From NCBI GenBank assembly GCA_002298145.1, contig DBMP01000008.1, positions 62,001 to 126,000 of the forward strand: a stretch of DNA of 64,000 nucleotides, given 5' to 3'. The notes beneath the pieces are model-generated. The model made no database searches. It was not told the DNA's origin and saw nothing but the letters and a program-made list of their open reading frames with translations. The DNA comes from Spartobacteria bacterium UBA695 (GTDB lineage: Bacteria > Verrucomicrobiota > Verrucomicrobiia > Chthoniobacterales > Chthoniobacteraceae). Below, piece by piece: positions 60,961 through 64,000 of this stretch (position 1 is the first letter of the stretch; every line of letters begins with the position of its first letter). A program made the position numbers and the translations under genes.

Positions 60961-62346
60961 CTATTCGGGAGCCGCGTATTTCTTCACGCCTCCCAGGGCC
61001 GCAAATTTTACATACATCGCCCAGTTAAGGGCCACGGCGGCAACCGCGAGAATGCTGCCAGCATAAAAGGTGTAGTGATAACAGTGCGCCGTGCGGTCCA
61101 ATACGACGCCCATGCACGGAGCGATGGCTGCTGAGCAAAGGCAGGTGACAATGCCGCTGGCCGACATGAGTTCCGCAAAGCGCGCGGAAGGCAACAGTTT
61201 TTGCCCCATCGAGGCCGAGGCGGTTAAGTAAGCTCCAGTAAGCACGCCGTGGGCCACGAATGCAATGGAGAAGTTGGCGGAATTGCGAGCATAAAGCCCT
61301 CCCCAAACCCCGACTCCAATGTAGAGCCCGAGCAAAACCAAGCTGACCCGCAGCGGATGAAAGCGGTCCGCCAGCGCACCAAGCGGATAGGCCAGCACGA
61401 GGGAGATCACGTACGTCAGGGCCAGGCATTTGCCATAGTCGGCCATACTCATGGCAACGCTTTGCGCATAAAATAGCGCGAACACATTCACGGGGCCGTT
61501 CGCGAGGGCGGCACTGGCCATCATGGCAAAAAACCACAGGTAATAGGGTTTGCCAAAACAGTTTCTAAAATAGTCGCTGGCCGCTGCAAAAAAGCCGTTT
61601 GGCGCGTCGGGAGCGGGTTCCGGCGGCGGCGGGTATTCCCCCTCTTTCACGTTGAGGCACATCAGGGTGAAGCCCACGCCGTAAAGAGCCGCGATGCATA
61701 GGAAAAAAGCGATGTAGTGGACTTCAGCCTTGGCGATCATCCAGTAGTTGAACACGATCCCCGCGATCAGGCTCAGCGCCCGGAACATGGCGAAAAAGCG
61801 GCCCAGCACCGGCTTTGGCACAACGTCGTTGACCAGCGCGCCAAAAACGGAATTGGCCGTAATGCAGCCGAACTCAAAGAGCGTCCAGAACAGCCCGAGA
61901 AAAACGAGCACGGAGACGTTAACGCTCAGCGCCTGCTCCCCAAGCCCCCGCCGCAGCAGCCCGCCGAGTTGAGCGCTGAAACAGACGCCGATCATCGAGG
62001 CCACGATGATGGGCGTCGGAATCAATAGGAAGGGAATGCGGCGGCCCCAGCGGCCCCGGTGACGGTCGGACTTATAGCTAATGACCGGGCCGACCACCAT
62101 GGACAGGATGGGCGGCAGCGAGCCGGTGAGAACGCCCACCAGCGTATCGGAAGCCTCGAATCGCTTAAAAAGAATCTGGATGATCGCCGGAACCGAGCGG
62201 TCCCGCATCGACCAGGCAAAGTCCCCCCAGAGCAGCCAGCAAAATAGCGCGACCAAGCCCGCCGTTGTGTAGGTCAGCGTTCCGGCGGTCCACTTTATCG
62301 CCGCCCCTTTAGCGGCGGGCCGAACCGGTGAGGGCGGGAGATTCAT
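60961..62346 (-). CDS. MFS sugar transporter (GPH-like), second copy
   Basis: A 461-residue major facilitator with about 12 helices. The motifs AGLVALFCWLLWGDFAW, SDRHRGRWGRRIPFL, NDVVP and VKEGEYPPPPEP match the transporter at 12-13.5 kb, so they are paralogues. Its ATG lies 38 bases inside the end of the preceding Gfo/Idh/MocA gene, so the two are translationally linked. Its substrate is probably a carbohydrate that the oxidoreductase also handles, and different from the glucan-operon copy (inference). Confidence 0.85.
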   Translation of the reverse strand: MNLPPSPVRPAAKGAAIKWTAGTLTYTTAGLVALFCWLLWGDFAWSMRDRSVPAIIQILFKRFEASDTLVGVLTGSLPPILSMVVGPVISYKSDRHRGRWGRRIPFLLIPTPIIVASMIGVCFSAQLGGLLRRGLGEQALSVNVSVLVFLGLFWTLFEFGCITANSVFGALVNDVVPKPVLGRFFAMFRALSLIAGIVFNYWMIAKAEVHYIAFFLCIAALYGVGFTLMCLNVKEGEYPPPPEPAPDAPNGFFAAASDYFRNCFGKPYYLWFFAMMASAALANGPVNVFALFYAQSVAMSMADYGKCLALTYVISLVLAYPLGALADRFHPLRVSLVLLGLYIGVGVWGGLYARNSANFSIAFVAHGVLTGAYLTASASMGQKLLPSARFAELMSASGIVTCLCSAAIAPCMGVVLDRTAHCYHYTFYAGSILAVAAVALNWAMYVKFAALGGVKKYAAPE

Positions 62347-63337
62347 GGCAGGGGGAATCGCTCCAAATAACGTGGGTCTCCCGGTTGCGAATCGCCTCCA
62401 TCAGCCGGACCTGCTGGCGGCAATCGCTCAGCAAAGGATCGGGCGCCGCCCCCTTTCGCAATGCTTCCAGGAAGGCTTCGGTTTCGCTGTAGAACCCGAA
62501 CAAATCCACCGCGGCTTCCGCCGGAGCGGAGGAGAGCAGTTTACCGTTTTCCCAATAATCGAGGCTGAAGCCAGGGCCGTCGGCGCGCATCACGGGGAAC
62601 TCGATGGCCAGCGTCTTTTTATGGGCGTAGAGCGCAATCCGTTCATGGTTGAGCCCCGCCACGGGCTGAATATTCAAAACGATCCGCGTGCCCGATTCAC
62701 ATTTCACCTCGGCTTCAACGCCCGTCACCGTTGGGCCCAGTTCCTTAAAGGCGCGGTACCGCAGGAGGGCGCTCTTAAACGGCCTGCGAGCCAGGAAGCG
62801 TGCCGCGTCGATGGCATGCACGGCGGTGGTGGAAAAGTCCTCGTCTCTCCGATCACATCGAATCATCTCATAGTCAATCTGAAACACGGCTTCGGGAGGC
62901 ATGGCCCGTTTCAGGATTTCCATGGCTTGGCGCATCAGCGGCATTTTGCGGCGGTTGAAGCCCACTTGGTGCGGCGCTCCGCCCTCGCTTGCGGCGACGA
63001 CCAGCGCCTCCAGCTCCGCACTGGTGAGGCCCGGCGGCTTTTCAAGCATAACGGGAATGCCCCGGCGCAAGATGGGGCAGGCCACCTGGAGCGTTGCCGC
63101 CGTGGGCACGATGATGAACACCGCGTCCGGTTGTTCTTTTGCCAGCATTTCATCCGCGTCCCCGTAGCATCGCGCGAACCCAAACCGCTGGCGATATTCC
63201 TCCGCATGGGCGGCGTTGAGATCGCAGCAGGCGGCCAGGCGGGCATCGGGATAAAGCTGGGCGTATTTTTTCTGCGCAGGACCGTGGACATCGGAAGAAT
63301 GCCCTCCGCAGCCAATGGTGCATATTTTAATGGTCAT
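62309..63337 (-). CDS. Gfo/Idh/MocA-family oxidoreductase
   Basis: A 342-residue NAD(P)-dependent oxidoreductase of sugar or inositol type. The N-terminal MTIKICTIGCGGHSSDVHGP is the Rossmann glycine motif; AACCDLN follows. EKPPGLTSAELEAL contains the conserved EKP, and the second half is the family's beta-sheet domain. Its end overlaps the MFS gene. The preceding, partly visible gene ends 7 bp upstream, so at least three genes form an operon. Confidence 0.87.
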   Translation of the reverse strand: MTIKICTIGCGGHSSDVHGPAQKKYAQLYPDARLAACCDLNAAHAEEYRQRFGFARCYGDADEMLAKEQPDAVFIIVPTAATLQVACPILRRGIPVMLEKPPGLTSAELEALVVAASEGGAPHQVGFNRRKMPLMRQAMEILKRAMPPEAVFQIDYEMIRCDRRDEDFSTTAVHAIDAARFLARRPFKSALLRYRAFKELGPTVTGVEAEVKCESGTRIVLNIQPVAGLNHERIALYAHKKTLAIEFPVMRADGPGFSLDYWENGKLLSSAPAEAAVDLFGFYSETEAFLEALRKGAAPDPLLSDCRQQVRLMEAIRNRETHVIWSDSPCHESPALTGSARR

Positions 63338-63344
63338 AAAAAAA

Positions 63345-64000
63345 TCAAGGCAGCAGCCGGATCCGGACGGTGAGCGGCTTCCCCATCAGGTCGAGCGGAA
63401 TCACAAGCCGCTTAATATTGGATATTACCGACGGTTCGAGTTTGGCATCCGCGGGCTCCGGCCATTCGAAAGCGACCTTCTTCCCTCCGGCGTTAAATAC
63501 CAAGGAGCAGGGCGATACTAGCTCCGCCGTGGCTCCGGCAGGGACCAGCAGCGGGAGGTTCAAGGCCACGGCACGCGGCGCTTCCGCCCCGGCATTGGCG
63601 CTGACAGTGAGCTCCAGCTGGCTTTCGCCAACCGCATAACCCCAGCGAAACGCTATCTTCAGCGGTTTTTCCATTTCGGATTGAATCTCGAAGCGGCGGC
63701 CTTTTTCGATGGCGTTCAGCTTGGCCCGTTCGTGGCCGCTGTAGAAAAAGCGCCCCTGGGCGTCGGTGCCGAACAGAGAGGCAAAGGTCAACTCCGAGGC
63801 GTCGGCAACCGGGTGCCCCGGCTTGGCCGGTTGCATCGAGGAAAGGAAGGTGCCGGTACCAGGCGACCAAAGCGCCGTGAGACCGCCGCCGGTGATTCCC
63901 TTGAGGGTGCGATCCGCTCCGATCACATCGTAGAATACCACCCCGTAGAGCGCGCCCTGTTTCCAAACCTCCAGCCCGGGCAGCGACCACGTCCCCCGCT
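63345..64000 (-). CDS. Unidentified protein, C-terminal part (runs off the window)
   Basis: The frame stays open to the end of the window, so only the last 218 or so residues are seen and no start is chosen. The visible part is beta-rich with few charged clusters (WSLPGLEVWKQGALYGVVFYDVIGA; GRRFEIQSEMEKPLKIAFRWGYAVGESQLELTVSA; ALNLPLLVPAGATAEL). It looks like the end of a large extracytoplasmic or carbohydrate-related protein. It precedes the oxidoreductase and MFS genes by 7 bp. I do not recognise it. Confidence 0.6.
   Translation of the reverse strand, partial: RGTWSLPGLEVWKQGALYGVVFYDVIGADRTLKGITGGGLTALWSPGTGTFLSSMQPAKPGHPVADASELTFASLFGTDAQGRFFYSGHERAKLNAIEKGRRFEIQSEMEKPLKIAFRWGYAVGESQLELTVSANAGAEAPRAVALNLPLLVPAGATAELVSPCSLVFNAGGKKVAFEWPEPADAKLEPSVISNIKRLVIPLDLMGKPLTVRIRLLP

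Overview
The window comes from a Gram-negative bacterium with about 60 % G+C, very probably a member of the Verrucomicrobiota, most likely the Spartobacteria/Chthoniobacterales or a close relative. Four points support this. (i) There is a complete four-gene set of pilin-like proteins of the kind catalogued as Verru_Chthon cassette proteins A, B, C and D. (ii) There is a PEP-CTERM protein built from autotransporter-associated beta-strand repeats. (iii) Menaquinone synthesis runs by the futalosine route (mqnA, mqnE). (iv) An LPS gene (lpxK) is present. All family assignments were read by eye from the sequence; no database search was run.

Layout. 1-4.5 kb: queD, a tandem pair of exported propeller-like proteins, serine acetyltransferase overlapping a SprT-like metalloprotease, and a tiny exported Cys/His-rich protein with a strong terminator. 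4.6-7.2 kb (minus): mqnA, mqnE and a small exported protein. 7.3-22.1 kb (minus): a continuous run of nine genes, namely a PEP-CTERM repeat protein, pilin-like cassette B-C-D-A, an MFS sugar transporter, and GH30, GH1 and GH16 glycosidases. A LacI-family regulator faces it at 22.4 kb, with palindromic operator candidates between. From cassette B to GH16 the intergenic distances are only 27, -4, -4, 11, 18, 13 and 10 bp, so cassette and glycosidases are almost certainly co-transcribed. 23.7-29.2 kb (minus): a P-type cation ATPase, a glycosyltransferase/zinc-dehydrogenase pair and a tRNA with anticodon CAU. 29.3-33.9 kb: a small exported protein and an oligopeptide ABC importer without its ATPases. 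34-46.3 kb: housekeeping genes (thrB-lpxK, scpB, nagZ divergent from namZ, nadD-rsfS), a hydrolase-fold protein that has lost its catalytic residues, and a hybrid histidine kinase, separated by several palindromic repeats. 46.4-51.9 kb: proBA, a PEBP protein, a five-gene run ending in folE2, and tRNA-Val(UAC). 52-60.9 kb: a NarL-type two-component pair followed by a 2068-residue autotransporter with 300-bp tandem repeats. 61-64 kb (minus): a second MFS transporter paralogous to the first, a Gfo/Idh/MocA oxidoreductase and the end of an unknown gene.

The most interesting system is the 7.3-23.5 kb locus. Cassette proteins B, C, D and A resemble, by N-terminal anatomy and size, the four minor pseudopilins GspI, GspJ, GspH and GspK that form the tip of a type II secretion pseudopilus. 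Here they sit inside a LacI-controlled glucan-degradation operon. I propose that they form a substrate-specific pilus tip or secretion adaptor working with a surface PEP-CTERM protein, an exported GH16, an MFS importer and cytoplasmic GH30/GH1 enzymes, as a verrucomicrobial counterpart to the Bacteroidetes polysaccharide utilisation locus. This is inference from gene order and sequence motifs.
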